A model generated the notes under the pieces. That model saw nothing but the letters and a program-made list of their open reading frames with translations. It had not been told where the DNA came from and made no database searches. This document shows, in pieces, positions 1-9,186 of a DNA stretch of 64,000 nt. Position 1 is the stretch's first letter. Every line of letters starts with the position of its first letter. A program made the translations under genes and the position numbers. The DNA is from an uncultured Alistipes sp. (lineage in GTDB: Bacteria > Bacteroidota > Bacteroidia > Bacteroidales > UBA932), in the NCBI GenBank assembly GCA_900550465.1, contig URSC01000001.1, forward strand, positions 124,001-188,000, read 5' to 3'.

Positions 1-1542
1 GCTTTTCTTCATTACCAGGCCCATGCGCTCCTGGCTCTCATTGCCGATGATTTCCTTGTCCGAGAGGGTGGGGTCGCCTATGGGCAGCCTGGATATGTCG
101 ATGTCGCCGCCGACTTCCTCGACTAACTCCGAGAGACAGTTCAGGTGTCCGCCGGCGCCGTGGTCGTGAATCGAGATGATGGAGTTGTGGTCCTTCTCAG
201 CCACCGCGCGGATGGCGTTGTAGACCCTCTTCTGCATTTCGGGGTTGGCCCTCTGTATGGCGTTCAGCTCAATCGAATTGTCATATTCTCCTGTGGCGAC
301 GGAGGATACTGCTCCGCCACCCATGCCGATGCGGTAGTTGTCGCCTCCCATCAGTATGATGTCGTCTCCCTTGGAGGGACGGTCCTTGGCGGCGTCAGCC
401 TTCTTCGCGTAGCCTACTCCTCCTGCGAGCATGACCACCTTGTCGTAGCCGTACTTGCGCTCGGAACCGTCCGGATCCGTCTCGGTATGCTCCAGAGTCT
501 GGAGTGAACCGCAGATCAGCGGCTGTCCGAACTTGTTGCCGAAGTCCGATGCTCCGTTGGAAGCCTTTATCAGAATCTCCGCAGGGGTCTGGTAGAGCCA
601 TTTGCGGGGAGGACGGGCCTCCCATTCGCGGCCGCTGTCAATGCGGGGGTAGGAGGTCATGTAGACGGCGGTACCGGCGATGGGGAATGAGCCCTTGCCG
701 CCTCCGATACGGTCGCGAATCTCTCCGCCGCTGCCTGTGGCCGCTCCGTTGAACGGCTCGACGGTGGTGGGGAAGTTGTGCGTCTCGGCCTTGAGCGAGA
801 TGACGGTCTTGACCTCCTCTTCCTTGAAGAAGCTGGGCTTGGCGGCCGCAGCGGGGTGGAAGAGCCTGAGCTTGGGACCCTCGATGAAGGCGCAGTTGTC
901 CTTGTATGCGGAGACGATGCGGCCGGGATTGACCGCAGAGGTCTTCTTTATCAGCTTGAAGAGGGAGCTTTCCATCTCCACTCCGTCGATGACGAAGGTA
1001 CCGTTGAATATCTTGTGGCGGCAGTGTTCCGAATTGACCTGGGAGAAGCCGAATACCTCGCTGTCGGTCAGAGGTCTGCCGAGCTTGGCGGAGAGGTCCT
1101 TGAGATACTGGATCTCGTCCTCGGAGAGAGCCAGGCCCTCTTCCTTGTTATATGCTTCGAAATCAGTGATGTGGCGGATGGGCTCGGGCTGACGGTCGAT
1201 GACGAAGATGTCGCCGTCCAGTCCGTGGTATATCCTCTGTAGCATCTTGTCGTGGGGTATCTCGGTGTCGGAGGCGTAGCGGCCCTCGGGCACAGGGAAG
1301 AACTCCTCGATTCTGGCGATGCCGGTAATGTTCATGTTCTGAGTGATTTCCACGGCAGCGGTGCTCCAGGGTGTAATCATTTCACGCCTGGGGCCGATGA
1401 ATGTGCCGGTCACTGCCTGGTCCTTAAGGAGATCAGCACCGGAAAAAAGCCATTTGAGAGTATCTGCTGTGTCAGCAGAAAATGCTGTCTGAGAATCGAC
1501 TGCTATGATTTGCCCCTCGGGGGAGCGGAAAAAGTATACCAT
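1..1542 (-). CDS. purL: Phosphoribosylformylglycinamidine synthase, N-terminal 514 codons (partial)
   Basis: FGAM synthase converts FGAR, glutamine and ATP to FGAM in purine synthesis. Translating the minus strand from the ATG at 1542 gives an open frame to the window edge. It begins MVYFFRSPEG and carries the family signature QVNSEHCRHK at residues about 168-177. The frame is cut at base 1, so the glutaminase half is outside. The N-terminal layout resembles the long single-chain PurL of Bacteroidota and Proteobacteria, although the total length cannot be seen. It is divergent from folC, and a TATTTTTG box at 1564-1571 on the minus strand is a likely promoter. The plus-strand ORFs in this interval are shadows of this gene. 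Confidence 0.93.
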   Translation of the reverse strand, partial: MVYFFRSPEGQIIAVDSQTAFSADTADTLKWLFSGADLLKDQAVTGTFIGPRREMITPWSTAAVEITQNMNITGIARIEEFFPVPEGRYASDTEIPHDKMLQRIYHGLDGDIFVIDRQPEPIRHITDFEAYNKEEGLALSEDEIQYLKDLSAKLGRPLTDSEVFGFSQVNSEHCRHKIFNGTFVIDGVEMESSLFKLIKKTSAVNPGRIVSAYKDNCAFIEGPKLRLFHPAAAAKPSFFKEEEVKTVISLKAETHNFPTTVEPFNGAATGSGGEIRDRIGGGKGSFPIAGTAVYMTSYPRIDSGREWEARPPRKWLYQTPAEILIKASNGASDFGNKFGQPLICGSLQTLEHTETDPDGSERKYGYDKVVMLAGGVGYAKKADAAKDRPSKGDDIILMGGDNYRIGMGGGAVSSVATGEYDNSIELNAIQRANPEMQKRVYNAIRAVAEKDHNSIISIHDHGAGGHLNCLSELVEEVGGDIDISRLPIGDPTLSDKEIIGNESQERMGLVMKKS

Positions 1543-1563
1543 GATATTCTAGAATTTGCGGTT

Positions 1564-1612
1564 CAAAAATAGAGATTATTTTGCTAATTCTTGAGAATAT
1601 TTCCCATTTTTG
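1564..1612. promoter_or_regulatory. Divergent promoters for purL and folC
   Basis: On the minus strand TATTTTTG (1564-1571) fits the Bacteroidota -7 consensus TAnnTTTG and points to purL. On the plus strand TTTG (1580-1583), a 21-base spacer and CATTTTTG (1605-1612, one mismatch) would start a transcript about 20 bases before the folC ATG. Prediction from motif only. Confidence 0.45.
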
Positions 1613-1637
1613 CGCTCAAATTTTTGAAAAAGTACCA

Positions 1638-3017
1638 ATGACCGGCCCAAGTATACAGAACCAATACCGGGAATGCGTCCGGATTCTCTACAGTATAGCC
1701 CCGTCGTTTCAGAGAGTCGGGGTTTCGGGATATCACCCCGGTCTGGAAAGTATGACTGATTTCGCCCGGTTCCTGGGAGATCCCCACAAGTCACTGCGTA
1801 CCATACATATAGCCGGTACCAACGGCAAGGGTTCCGTGGCCCACATGCTGGCTTCAGCCCTGGCTTTCAGGTATCCCGGAAGCAGGGTGGGACTGTACAC
1901 TTCGCCGCACCTCGTGGATTTCAGGGAAAGAATCAGGATTGTCTGCTCTGAGAAAGGTCCTGACGGACGTCACTATAGTGAAATAGGTCAGGAGGACGTA
2001 GTGGACTTCATGGCCCGCTGCCGGAACTTTATCGAGGAGCGCAGGCCGTCGTTTTTCGAGATTACTACCGCCATGGCCTTCGATTTCTTCGCCCGGGAAA
2101 GGGTGGATACGGCAGTTATAGAGACGGGGCTGGGAGGAAGGCTGGACTCGACCAACATCATCCTGCCGGAACTCAGTATCATCACATCCATAGGTCTGGA
2201 CCACAAGGATATTCTCGGAGATACTATAGAACAGATTGCCCGGGAGAAAGCCGGAATCATCAAGTCCGGAGTACCGGTGGTAATCGGTGCGCTGCCCCCG
2301 GAGGCAGAGGCGGTGGCATTAGAGACTGCCTCTGCTCTTGGCTCCAGGCTGTACCGCTCAGGCGAACTGTGCGCCGGAGACGTGGACCCGCAGGAAATAG
2401 CCTCTGCGGCGGACCTGCGCTCGACATGTCAGGTTCGGAATATCCGGACAGTCATGACGGCCCTTCATGTACTGGGGGCCGGTGATGCAGCCTCAAGCCC
2501 GGCGGTGCTCTACGGACTGAAGCATGCGGCTGCAGTAAGCGGTCTCCGGGGCAGATGGGAGAAGCTGAGTGCAGAACCGGAGGTGATATGCGACATAGGG
2601 CACAATGTCCAGGCTCTGTCGGAGACAATGCGGCAGCTGGAGGCAGAGGCCGCCGGCAGACATATAATAATGGTGTACGGTATGGCCGGGGACAAGGATG
2701 TGGAGGCGGTCCGCGGACTTCTGCCTCTCGAGGCCAGGTACATCTTCACTCAGGCTCAGGGCAGCAGGGCCATGCCGGCCGGTCAGCTGAGGGAACTGGT
2801 GGACTTTTCCCGCAGGGAGAGGGGCAAGGCGGATGCAGGTGCTGCGGACTCAGTTGCGGTAGAGAGCGTGGAGGAGGCTGTGGATATGGCAATGAGGGAG
2901 GCGGGCACTTCTGACATAGTGTTCATAGGGGGAAGCAGTTATGTGGTGGCGGAGGCAATGGCGCGTTTTTTGCAGAAGTCGGACGTTCCGCTGCAGAATA
3001 GCATTGAAACAGAATAG
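1638..3017 (+). CDS. folC: Folylpolyglutamate synthase / dihydrofolate synthase
   Basis: Adds glutamate to dihydropteroate or folates using ATP, in the cytoplasm. The 459-residue product has the Mur-ligase-like P-loop IAGTNGKGS near residues 58-66, the folate-family motif TSPHLVDFRERI, and a C-terminal ligase domain with CDIGHN. The frame stays open upstream to a TTG at 1581, but the ATG at 1638 is preferred because the protein then begins just before the conserved N-terminal helix and because a plausible promoter lies at 1580-1612, inside the longer version. nhaD follows after 33 bases and may be co-transcribed. Confidence 0.93.
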   Translation: MTGPSIQNQYRECVRILYSIAPSFQRVGVSGYHPGLESMTDFARFLGDPHKSLRTIHIAGTNGKGSVAHMLASALAFRYPGSRVGLYTSPHLVDFRERIRIVCSEKGPDGRHYSEIGQEDVVDFMARCRNFIEERRPSFFEITTAMAFDFFARERVDTAVIETGLGGRLDSTNIILPELSIITSIGLDHKDILGDTIEQIAREKAGIIKSGVPVVIGALPPEAEAVALETASALGSRLYRSGELCAGDVDPQEIASAADLRSTCQVRNIRTVMTALHVLGAGDAASSPAVLYGLKHAAAVSGLRGRWEKLSAEPEVICDIGHNVQALSETMRQLEAEAAGRHIIMVYGMAGDKDVEAVRGLLPLEARYIFTQAQGSRAMPAGQLRELVDFSRRERGKADAGAADSVAVESVEEAVDMAMREAGTSDIVFIGGSSYVVAEAMARFLQKSDVPLQNSIETE

Positions 3018-3050
3018 TTACAAATGTAAAACTAAAAAGTTAAAAACGAT

Positions 3051-4415
3051 ATGAATCTTGCAGTTATATTGGTTGTGGTCTTTATCCTGGCATATGTGCT
3101 TATAGCCATGGAGAACAGGATCAACATCAATAAATCATCCGTTGCGCTCCTCCTCTGCTGCCTGATGTGGAGCCTTCTCAGCCTCTTCTCGACATCCATC
3201 GACCCGTCCCTGGACCATGCCAGGATATCCTCGGACCTGCTGGGTGCCTTAGGCAGCACTTGTGAGATACTGGTCTTTCTTATCGGCGCCATGACCATCG
3301 TGGACATCATCGATACCCACGGCGGTTTCGAGGTCATCACCAAGCATATCACTACCCGGAAGAAGACCCGTCTGCTGTGGCTGCTGGCCACCATCACTTT
3401 CCTGATGTCATCCGTGCTGGACAACATGACCACGACTATCGTCATGGTGATGCTCCTGCGGAGAATGATCACCAACTATAAGGAACGCTGGCTCTTCGCC
3501 TCGATTATCGTTATAGCCGCCAACTGCGGCGGTGCCTGGTCGCCTATCGGAGACGTTTCGACTATCCTGCTGTGGATGAAGGGTAATGTGACCTCACTCG
3601 ATCTGATGAAGTCCCTTATTGTCCCCTGTCTCATCTGTCTGTATATCCCGGTGGCCATAGCCGCCAGGTTCCTCAAGGGCGTGATAGCCGAGCAGCAGAC
3701 CAATGAGGAGGCTGCTTTCAGACCGTCCTACATTACAGGCAGGGAGAGCCGCACGATACTGGTGCTCGGTGTGGTGCTGCTTATCCTGGTTCCGGTGTTC
3801 AAGAGTGTTGTCGGACTGCCTCCTTATATAGGCGTGATGTTCGCGCTGGCCATCATGTGGATATACACCGATATGATGTACAAGAAGAAGAAAGAGGTCG
3901 CCGAGTCGCTGAAGAACAGGGTGTCCAAGATCATCAAGCAGCTCGATATGCCTACGGTGCTCTTCCTTCTCGGTATCCTGATGTCCGTATCCGCTCTCGG
4001 TACTGCCGGTGTGCTCAGCACCATGGCCGAGGGGCTCAATGAGGGTGTCCACAACGCCTACGCCATCAGCACCATCATCGGCCTGCTCTCATCCGTGGTC
4101 GACAACTCGGCTCTCGTGGCGGCCAGCATGGGTATGTTCCCCATTCCCGACGCCGCTGCCCTGGCTGCATCCGCTGACCCCGCATATCTCTCCAACTTCC
4201 TCGTGGACGGAACGTTCTGGCACATGCTTGCATACTGCGCAGGTACCGGCGGAAGCATCATCATCATCGGCTCCTCCGCAGGTGTCGTGGCTATGGGCCT
4301 CGAGAACATCAATATCATCTGGTATTTCAAGCACGTCAGCCTGCTCGCCCTGCTCGGCTACTTCGCCGGCATAGCGGTCTACATCCTGCAGCACTTCTTA
4401 GTGTCGCTGATATAG
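3051..4415 (+). CDS. nhaD: NhaD-family sodium/proton antiporter
   Basis: Inner-membrane antiporter of the ion-transporter superfamily, expected to export Na+ in exchange for H+. The 454-residue protein is almost entirely hydrophobic, with about a dozen membrane segments. It contains the conserved SSVLDNMTTTIVM and CGGAWSPIGDVSTILLW stretches, plus a second pseudo-repeat SSVVDNSALVAA in the C-terminal half. That duplication is typical of NhaD. It follows folC by 33 bases and is convergent with pncB, with 14 bases between the two stops. Na+/H+ specificity is inferred from the family. Confidence 0.88.
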   Translation: MNLAVILVVVFILAYVLIAMENRININKSSVALLLCCLMWSLLSLFSTSIDPSLDHARISSDLLGALGSTCEILVFLIGAMTIVDIIDTHGGFEVITKHITTRKKTRLLWLLATITFLMSSVLDNMTTTIVMVMLLRRMITNYKERWLFASIIVIAANCGGAWSPIGDVSTILLWMKGNVTSLDLMKSLIVPCLICLYIPVAIAARFLKGVIAEQQTNEEAAFRPSYITGRESRTILVLGVVLLILVPVFKSVVGLPPYIGVMFALAIMWIYTDMMYKKKKEVAESLKNRVSKIIKQLDMPTVLFLLGILMSVSALGTAGVLSTMAEGLNEGVHNAYAISTIIGLLSSVVDNSALVAASMGMFPIPDAAALAASADPAYLSNFLVDGTFWHMLAYCAGTGGSIIIIGSSAGVVAMGLENINIIWYFKHVSLLALLGYFAGIAVYILQHFLVSLI

Positions 4416-4429
4416 GCACCGGTGCTTTC

Positions 4430-5638
4430 CTATTGCTGCTTGAAGTTCAGGGCCTGCATGAAGCGCTGTACGACTTCAGGGTGGCCGGTGTGCTTGCCGG
4501 TGTCCTCGCTGAGCTTGCAGGTGTCGTTGTAGAAGGACCAGGACTCGGTAATCTTGGCGGCGATGAGCTTGATGACGATGTTCATGGGACGGACACCGTC
4601 GAAGTCGTTGGTGAAGTGGGTGCCTATGCCGAACGACGGCTGGCAGTAGTCCACAGCGTAGCTCTGAATTTCGAGAGCGTGGTCCACGTCCAGGGCATTG
4701 CTGAATATCACCTGCTTGGTGCGGGGATCGATGCCGAGGGAGCGGTACTTGTCCACGATGCGCATGAGCTGCTCGCGGTTGTCCCCGCTGTCCACTCTCA
4801 GCCCCTTGAACAGGTTGGCAAAGTCCTCCGAAAAGTTCAGGCTGAAGATGTCCCAGCCGAAACTGTCGTAGAGGAAGGTGCCGAGGGCTCCACGGAAAGT
4901 GTTCCTCCAGCAGTCCATGGCTATGTGGTTGGCCATCTGCGGGCCGTACATGCCTCCGATGGCACAGATGAATTCGTGAGCCATGGTGCCGACCGGTATG
5001 AGGTCGTATTTCATGGCTAAGTAGACATTGCTCGTGCCTACGAAGCGCCCGGGCCACTGACGGCTTCCCGCGCAGTCCTTCATTGCCCTGACTACCGTAT
5101 CCTCAGCCTCGAATGAGGCCCTGCGGCGGGTGCCGAAATCGCTGTATACACAGCCGGCTCCCAGCAGCCGCTCCGCCTTGCGGTATGTCCTGTAATAATA
5201 TGCGCTGTAGTCGAAATTGCGGCACTCCCCGGTAAAGATGTAGAAGAGTTCCGATATGATGGCCAGAATCTTCACTTCCAGCAGTATGGTGTCTGCCCAG
5301 CTGCCCTCGATATCTATCCCGAGGTGTCCGGCCTCATCCTGCCTCACCTGCACCCACCGGCGGTCGAAGCGGTAGCCCTTCAGATAGTTGTAGAACCATC
5401 CCGGGATGTAGCTGCACCTGCGCTTCATGAAGTCTATTTCCTCCTGAGTGATGACGACATCCTCAAGAGCGGCAATCTGTCTGGAAAGCTCGTCTACGAA
5501 GCCGGCAGGGTAGATAGTATCGTCACGGTCTGTGAATGAGTATTTTACCTGGGCTCTGGGAAAATTGTCAATGACCGCGCAGCACATCGTGAACTTGTAC
5601 AGGTCATCGTCGGTGAAGTGGGTTATTATCTGTCTCAT
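4430..5638 (-). CDS. pncB: Nicotinate phosphoribosyltransferase
   Basis: Makes nicotinate mononucleotide from nicotinate and PRPP, the entry step of the Preiss-Handler NAD salvage route. The 402-residue protein has the N-terminal FTDDDLYKFTM, a central FGTRRRAS segment and GTSNVYLAMKYDLIPVGTMAHEF, which carries the family's phosphorylated-histidine region. The C-terminal part contains FSNALDV and FGIGTHFTND. The frame extends to a GTG at 5653, but the ATG at 5638 leaves a more normal leader after the -7 box at 5665-5672. It is divergent from the YeiH-type gene. A nicotinamidase-like gene (54942-55490) and cinA (25594-26889), also NAD-salvage related, lie elsewhere in the window. Confidence 0.92.
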   Translation of the reverse strand: MRQIITHFTDDDLYKFTMCCAVIDNFPRAQVKYSFTDRDDTIYPAGFVDELSRQIAALEDVVITQEEIDFMKRRCSYIPGWFYNYLKGYRFDRRWVQVRQDEAGHLGIDIEGSWADTILLEVKILAIISELFYIFTGECRNFDYSAYYYRTYRKAERLLGAGCVYSDFGTRRRASFEAEDTVVRAMKDCAGSRQWPGRFVGTSNVYLAMKYDLIPVGTMAHEFICAIGGMYGPQMANHIAMDCWRNTFRGALGTFLYDSFGWDIFSLNFSEDFANLFKGLRVDSGDNREQLMRIVDKYRSLGIDPRTKQVIFSNALDVDHALEIQSYAVDYCQPSFGIGTHFTNDFDGVRPMNIVIKLIAAKITESWSFYNDTCKLSEDTGKHTGHPEVVQRFMQALNFKQQ

Positions 5639-5664
5639 AGCGCTGTTTTTCACACTTTGGGGAA

Positions 5665-5702
5665 CAAAGATACGAGGATTTATCCAAGTTTGACTATCTT
5701 TG
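5665..5702. promoter_or_regulatory. Tightly packed divergent promoters, pncB and yeiH-like gene
   Basis: Two identical -7 boxes TATCTTTG face away from each other: minus strand at 5665-5672 (toward pncB) and plus strand at 5695-5702 (toward 5724). They are 22 bases apart, so the two polymerase footprints would overlap. Neither has a convincing TTTG -33 element. Confidence 0.55.
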
Positions 5703-5723
5703 CCGCCTCAAAATTCGACAGAT

Positions 5724-6965
5724 ATGAAAAAATGGCTCAGACAATTCACATCTGAGGACTGGATTATCGTCATCGCCGGGGCCGTCATCCTCACCCTCGC
5801 GGCCGCTTTTCCCTCCTCGATGCCGCAAATGCCCAAGACCATAGGCACCGCCGACAGCTGGCTCTCAGCCCTGTACATGTTCGTATTCATCCTGATTCTC
5901 ACATACGCGACCTCCGCAGCCCTGCGTCGTCCGCTCAGAGGGATATTCCTTTCACTGCTGGTGATATTCCTGCTGACCTTCGGGGCGCAGCTCCTGGCCG
6001 CCGTGCCGTTCTTCAAGGAACTGGGACTGGAACCGGTATTTTTCTCGGTCATCCTCGGCCTGCTGATAAGCAATACCGTTGGAGTGCCGCAGTGGATGAA
6101 GGCCGCCATACAGAGCGAGTTCTATATAAAGATAGGTATCATCTGCCTCGGTTCCACCATCCTGTTCAAGGAAGTCCTCGAGTCGGGGGCATACGGGCTG
6201 GCCCAGTCGCTGATAGTGGTCTTCACTGTGTGGTACTTCGCATTCTGGCTCTGCCGGAGAATGAAGATAGATCCTGAGATGGGGACAATGCTCTCCTCGG
6301 CAGTGTCCATCTGCGGCGTTTCGGCGGCCATAGCCACCTGCGGGGTCATCAAGGGGGACAATAAGAAGCTCTCATACGTTATCTCCCTGGTGCTGATCAT
6401 CGCCATTCCGATGATGTACCTGCTGCCCTGGCTCTCGAGGGTGATGGGGCTCAATGAGGAAGTGGCGGGAGCGTGGCTCGGCGGCACGATCGACACCACA
6501 GGAGCTGTTGCCGCCTCCGGAACACTGATAGGGGAGACCGCAGCCAAAACCGCCGTTATCGTCAAGTCCTCGCAGAATGTTCTGCTCGGAGTCGCAGCCT
6601 TCATTATCTCCCTGCTGTGGTCCTACCGGGGCACTCCCTCCGGCCAGCAGGAAAAGGTAACGGCCAAGGTCATCTGGGACCGTTTTCCCAAGTTCGTGGT
6701 AGGTTTCATACTGGCGTCCATAGTATTCAGTTTCTGCATGGATGAGGCCACCGCCAAGACCGTAGGAACAGTCACCAAAGGTTTCCAGAATACCCTCTTC
6801 AGCATAGCCTTCGTCTGCATCGGTCTTGAAACCCGCTTCAAGGATATCTTCGGCAAGGAGAACCGCCGTCCCCTCTATGCCTTCCTTATAGCCCAGGGCT
6901 TCAACATCGTCGTAACCCTCCTGGTAGCCCTTCTGATGTTCGGCCTCCTGAAGCCCATGCTTTAG
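5724..6965 (+). CDS. YeiH/UPF0324 family putative sulfate exporter
   Basis: Polytopic inner-membrane protein of 413 residues. It belongs by pattern to the YeiH (UPF0324, Cons_hypoth698) family, often annotated as putative sulfate exporter; the substrate is not established for most members. Supporting segments are LGLLISNTVGVP, KIGIICLGSTILFKEV, SAVSICGVSAAIATCGVI and GAWLGGTIDTTGAVAASG, all typical family motifs, in a chain of about ten membrane helices. The ATG at 5724 is chosen over the in-frame codon at 5700 because the latter lies inside the -7 box. Transcription should stop at the hairpin at 7003-7037. Confidence 0.82.
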   Translation: MKKWLRQFTSEDWIIVIAGAVILTLAAAFPSSMPQMPKTIGTADSWLSALYMFVFILILTYATSAALRRPLRGIFLSLLVIFLLTFGAQLLAAVPFFKELGLEPVFFSVILGLLISNTVGVPQWMKAAIQSEFYIKIGIICLGSTILFKEVLESGAYGLAQSLIVVFTVWYFAFWLCRRMKIDPEMGTMLSSAVSICGVSAAIATCGVIKGDNKKLSYVISLVLIIAIPMMYLLPWLSRVMGLNEEVAGAWLGGTIDTTGAVAASGTLIGETAAKTAVIVKSSQNVLLGVAAFIISLLWSYRGTPSGQQEKVTAKVIWDRFPKFVVGFILASIVFSFCMDEATAKTVGTVTKGFQNTLFSIAFVCIGLETRFKDIFGKENRRPLYAFLIAQGFNIVVTLLVALLMFGLLKPML

Positions 6966-7002
6966 GAGGCCTGCCCCGAAGGCAGGGCTAGGAATAAAAC
7001 GA

Positions 7003-7037
7003 AAGAAGCAGTCACATCTCTGTAACTGCTTCTTTTT
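7003..7037 (+). terminator. Rho-independent terminator after the YeiH-like gene
   Basis: Stem AAGAAGCAGT (7003-7012) pairs with ACTGCTTCTT (7025-7034) around a 12-base loop, and a T-run follows. On the minus strand the same hairpin is followed by a broken T-run (TTCTTTCG), so it may also end the tRNA-Val transcript. Confidence 0.8.
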
Positions 7038-7040
7038 CAG

Positions 7041-7115
7041 TGGGAGCAGAGGGAGTCGAACCCCCGACCCTCTGCTTGTAAGGCAGACGCTCTAAACCAA
7101 CTGAGCTATGCTCCC
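7041..7115 (-). tRNA. tRNA-Val (anticodon TAC)
   Basis: The minus strand folds as a cloverleaf: acceptor GGGAGCA/TGCTCCC, D-arm GCTC...GAGC, anticodon stem TCTGC/GCAGA with loop CTTACAA (anticodon TAC), T-loop TTCGACT, and an A discriminator base. CCA is not encoded. Promoter elements lie directly upstream at 7131-7161. Confidence 0.95.
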
Positions 7116-7130
7116 TTGCTTTTGCGGATG

Positions 7131-7161
7131 CAAATATAGAGCATATTTTTTATCTGCCAAA
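7131..7161 (-). promoter_or_regulatory. tRNA-Val promoter
   Basis: On the minus strand TTTG (7161-7158), exactly 19 bases, then TATATTTG (7138-7131): a full match to the Bacteroidota housekeeping sigma consensus TTTG-N19-TAnnTTTG. The predicted start is about 8 bases before the mature tRNA. Confidence 0.75.
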
Positions 7162-7181
7162 AAAAAATTAAAAAAATTTTA

Positions 7182-9185
7182 CTACATGGACGATAAAAGA
7201 TCGTATTTCTCTATTAATCTGCTTATTTCAGGATCAAGATTTCCCCGGAAGGCCATGGACGGATCCTGGCTTATGGAGTTGACGAAGCATTCTACTGCCT
7301 TCCGCTCGTTTCCATTGCGCGAGTGGGCTATTGCCATCAGATAATCCCGTTTGCCGGAAACTGGCAAGGTTTCCAGAACCTGCATGGCGGAAGCGTTGTA
7401 GTCCATCGCGAGGAAAGCGACAGCGCTGTTCAGGTCTTTGTATGTTCCCAGGTACTGAACGGCTTTCTTATAGTTGCGGTCCCTGATAGCCTGGAGGCCT
7501 GCGTAGTAAACAGTGTCCGGCTCAGTGGTATGGACAGTGTCCTTTACCATCCCGCGTCTGTGGAGATGGAAATCGAACTGCACCTCGCGCAGCACTGGAT
7601 AAAGAGTCTCCCTAATATACGCATATTCCGCATGTCCGCTGAGAAGGCTCTCTCTCAGATCAGGTGACCCGGTGCCGCAGATGGACAGAATCCCAGCTTT
7701 GTCCTTTATAAGGCTGTCCCGGCGTATCAGTTCGGTCAACCTTTCCCAGTCTTCGGGAATATGCTTGACAATGAAGTCAAAATCAGTTATTCTACGCCCG
7801 GAATAAGTATCGGATACGTCTTCTGTCAGATTAAGGACCACGCCCAGTTCCTCGCGCTCCAGGGAATCTGCCCGGATGTTATATTCCTTCACGTAGTTCT
7901 TAAAATACCTGGCAATCTCCCTTCCACGCTGTCCGGCCAGAGAGCTGTTCAGAGCATAACTGCCCTCAGGCGAGCAAGTGGCAGTTATCACCAGGCTGTC
8001 AATATCGAAGTCGCGGTTCTCTATAAGTCCGTCTATACAGGATTTGATATGCCGTATCTCGCTGAGATTGTCACTGTACTCCTCGTCCAGCGCATATTCT
8101 CCGGGTCTGAACTCCAGGGCTGCGGTAGTGTTGCTCTCTACTTTCCGCTCAATCACCTTTGTGATGTACTTCTCCCGGCTCTCGGCCAGAGTGGCGAAAG
8201 AGGAGACATAGAATGTCAGCGGTTCCGATGAAGGCAGGGTATAGCGGCACTCTCCATCGTAGAATATACTGCCTTCCACCGCAAGGTCTATCTTCCTGAG
8301 TCCCGGACGGGTGCTGAGACTCTGGCTGTAGCAGTACACTATATCGTTTCCTCCGTCGGCGACTACAGAGTCTATCCTTACGCCTTCCAGGATATACGGG
8401 TCGCTGACATACTGCTCGAATTTATCCGGAAGCCGCTGCTGCCTCCTGTTGTTGCGCATGATGGCGAGGCGCTTGAGATAATGTTCCCTGGCCGTCCTGA
8501 ACGATATTCCGAACAGCCCTTTTACCAGTGCAGGATTCACTGCGGACGAATCTTCCTTCAGTTCCGCAAGCAACGGAATATTGCGCTGTATGAATGTCTC
8601 CAACAGGCCGGTGTGGACAAGGTCCGCCGAATCCGTGATGACTGTGGCTAGAAAACGGTTGTAGAGTTCATAGCCCCGTATCTGGCGCTCGCGGTATTCC
8701 CGTCCTGTGATATGTACTTCCTCGAGCGTGACGGTATCTTCCATAATGAGGGCCTCAGGCCTGAGCCTTACCTGCCAGTGTGGATTCAGCATCCTGGCAG
8801 GAACGCGCACGTCGAATGCTATGCGCACCATGCCGTTGCGCTCCGGGATATTCTTGAATCTGGCTGTGACCACCACTCCGCGGAGCTGTTCCGCGGCATG
8901 AATGGTCCCTGACGAGTCCATCGTCGCTTTCATGAAGAAAACCCTTTCTCCGTCAGGGCCGATAATAGTAAGAGTGTCGGAAGTGGTTGAATCCTCCATC
9001 ATAAAGTTGTAAGTGTCCTGCTGACCGAAATCATCATCTTCTTCGGCCGGCAGAAGTAGTTGCGCACTAAGGCTGTCCCTCTCAAGGATTCTTACATTCC
9101 TTCGGACAGAGACAGCGCAGGAAGTCTGCAGGATCAGGCCTGCCGTCACGGCTGCTATTGCCGGAGCGAAAGTTATCCGTTTCAT
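7182..9185 (-). CDS. OmpA-like domain lipoprotein with C-terminal TPR-like region
   Basis: Predicted surface or periplasmic lipoprotein of 667 residues; precise function unknown. It starts MKRITFAPAIAAVTAGLILQTSC, a lipoprotein signal with the lipid-carrying Cys at 23. A middle segment around ITATCSPEGSYALNSSLAGQRGREIARYF has the form of an OmpA-type peptidoglycan-associated domain. The last ~100 residues (KKAVQYLGTYKDLNSAVAFLAM..., RNGNERKAVECFVNS) look like TPR helices. The ATG at 9185 is chosen because the signal peptide begins there. It lies one base after the stop of the DUF3575 gene, so the two are translationally linked. Pairs of DUF3575 barrel and OmpA-like protein recur in Bacteroidales envelopes. 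Confidence 0.75.
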   Translation of the reverse strand: MKRITFAPAIAAVTAGLILQTSCAVSVRRNVRILERDSLSAQLLLPAEEDDDFGQQDTYNFMMEDSTTSDTLTIIGPDGERVFFMKATMDSSGTIHAAEQLRGVVVTARFKNIPERNGMVRIAFDVRVPARMLNPHWQVRLRPEALIMEDTVTLEEVHITGREYRERQIRGYELYNRFLATVITDSADLVHTGLLETFIQRNIPLLAELKEDSSAVNPALVKGLFGISFRTAREHYLKRLAIMRNNRRQQRLPDKFEQYVSDPYILEGVRIDSVVADGGNDIVYCYSQSLSTRPGLRKIDLAVEGSIFYDGECRYTLPSSEPLTFYVSSFATLAESREKYITKVIERKVESNTTAALEFRPGEYALDEEYSDNLSEIRHIKSCIDGLIENRDFDIDSLVITATCSPEGSYALNSSLAGQRGREIARYFKNYVKEYNIRADSLEREELGVVLNLTEDVSDTYSGRRITDFDFIVKHIPEDWERLTELIRRDSLIKDKAGILSICGTGSPDLRESLLSGHAEYAYIRETLYPVLREVQFDFHLHRRGMVKDTVHTTEPDTVYYAGLQAIRDRNYKKAVQYLGTYKDLNSAVAFLAMDYNASAMQVLETLPVSGKRDYLMAIAHSRNGNERKAVECFVNSISQDPSMAFRGNLDPEISRLIEKYDLLSSM

Positions 9186-9186
9186 A

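Noticed and set aside
4416..4429. GCACCGGTGC palindrome between nhaD and pncB stops as a terminator
   Set aside because: The perfect palindrome leaves no loop and only a short T-run follows.
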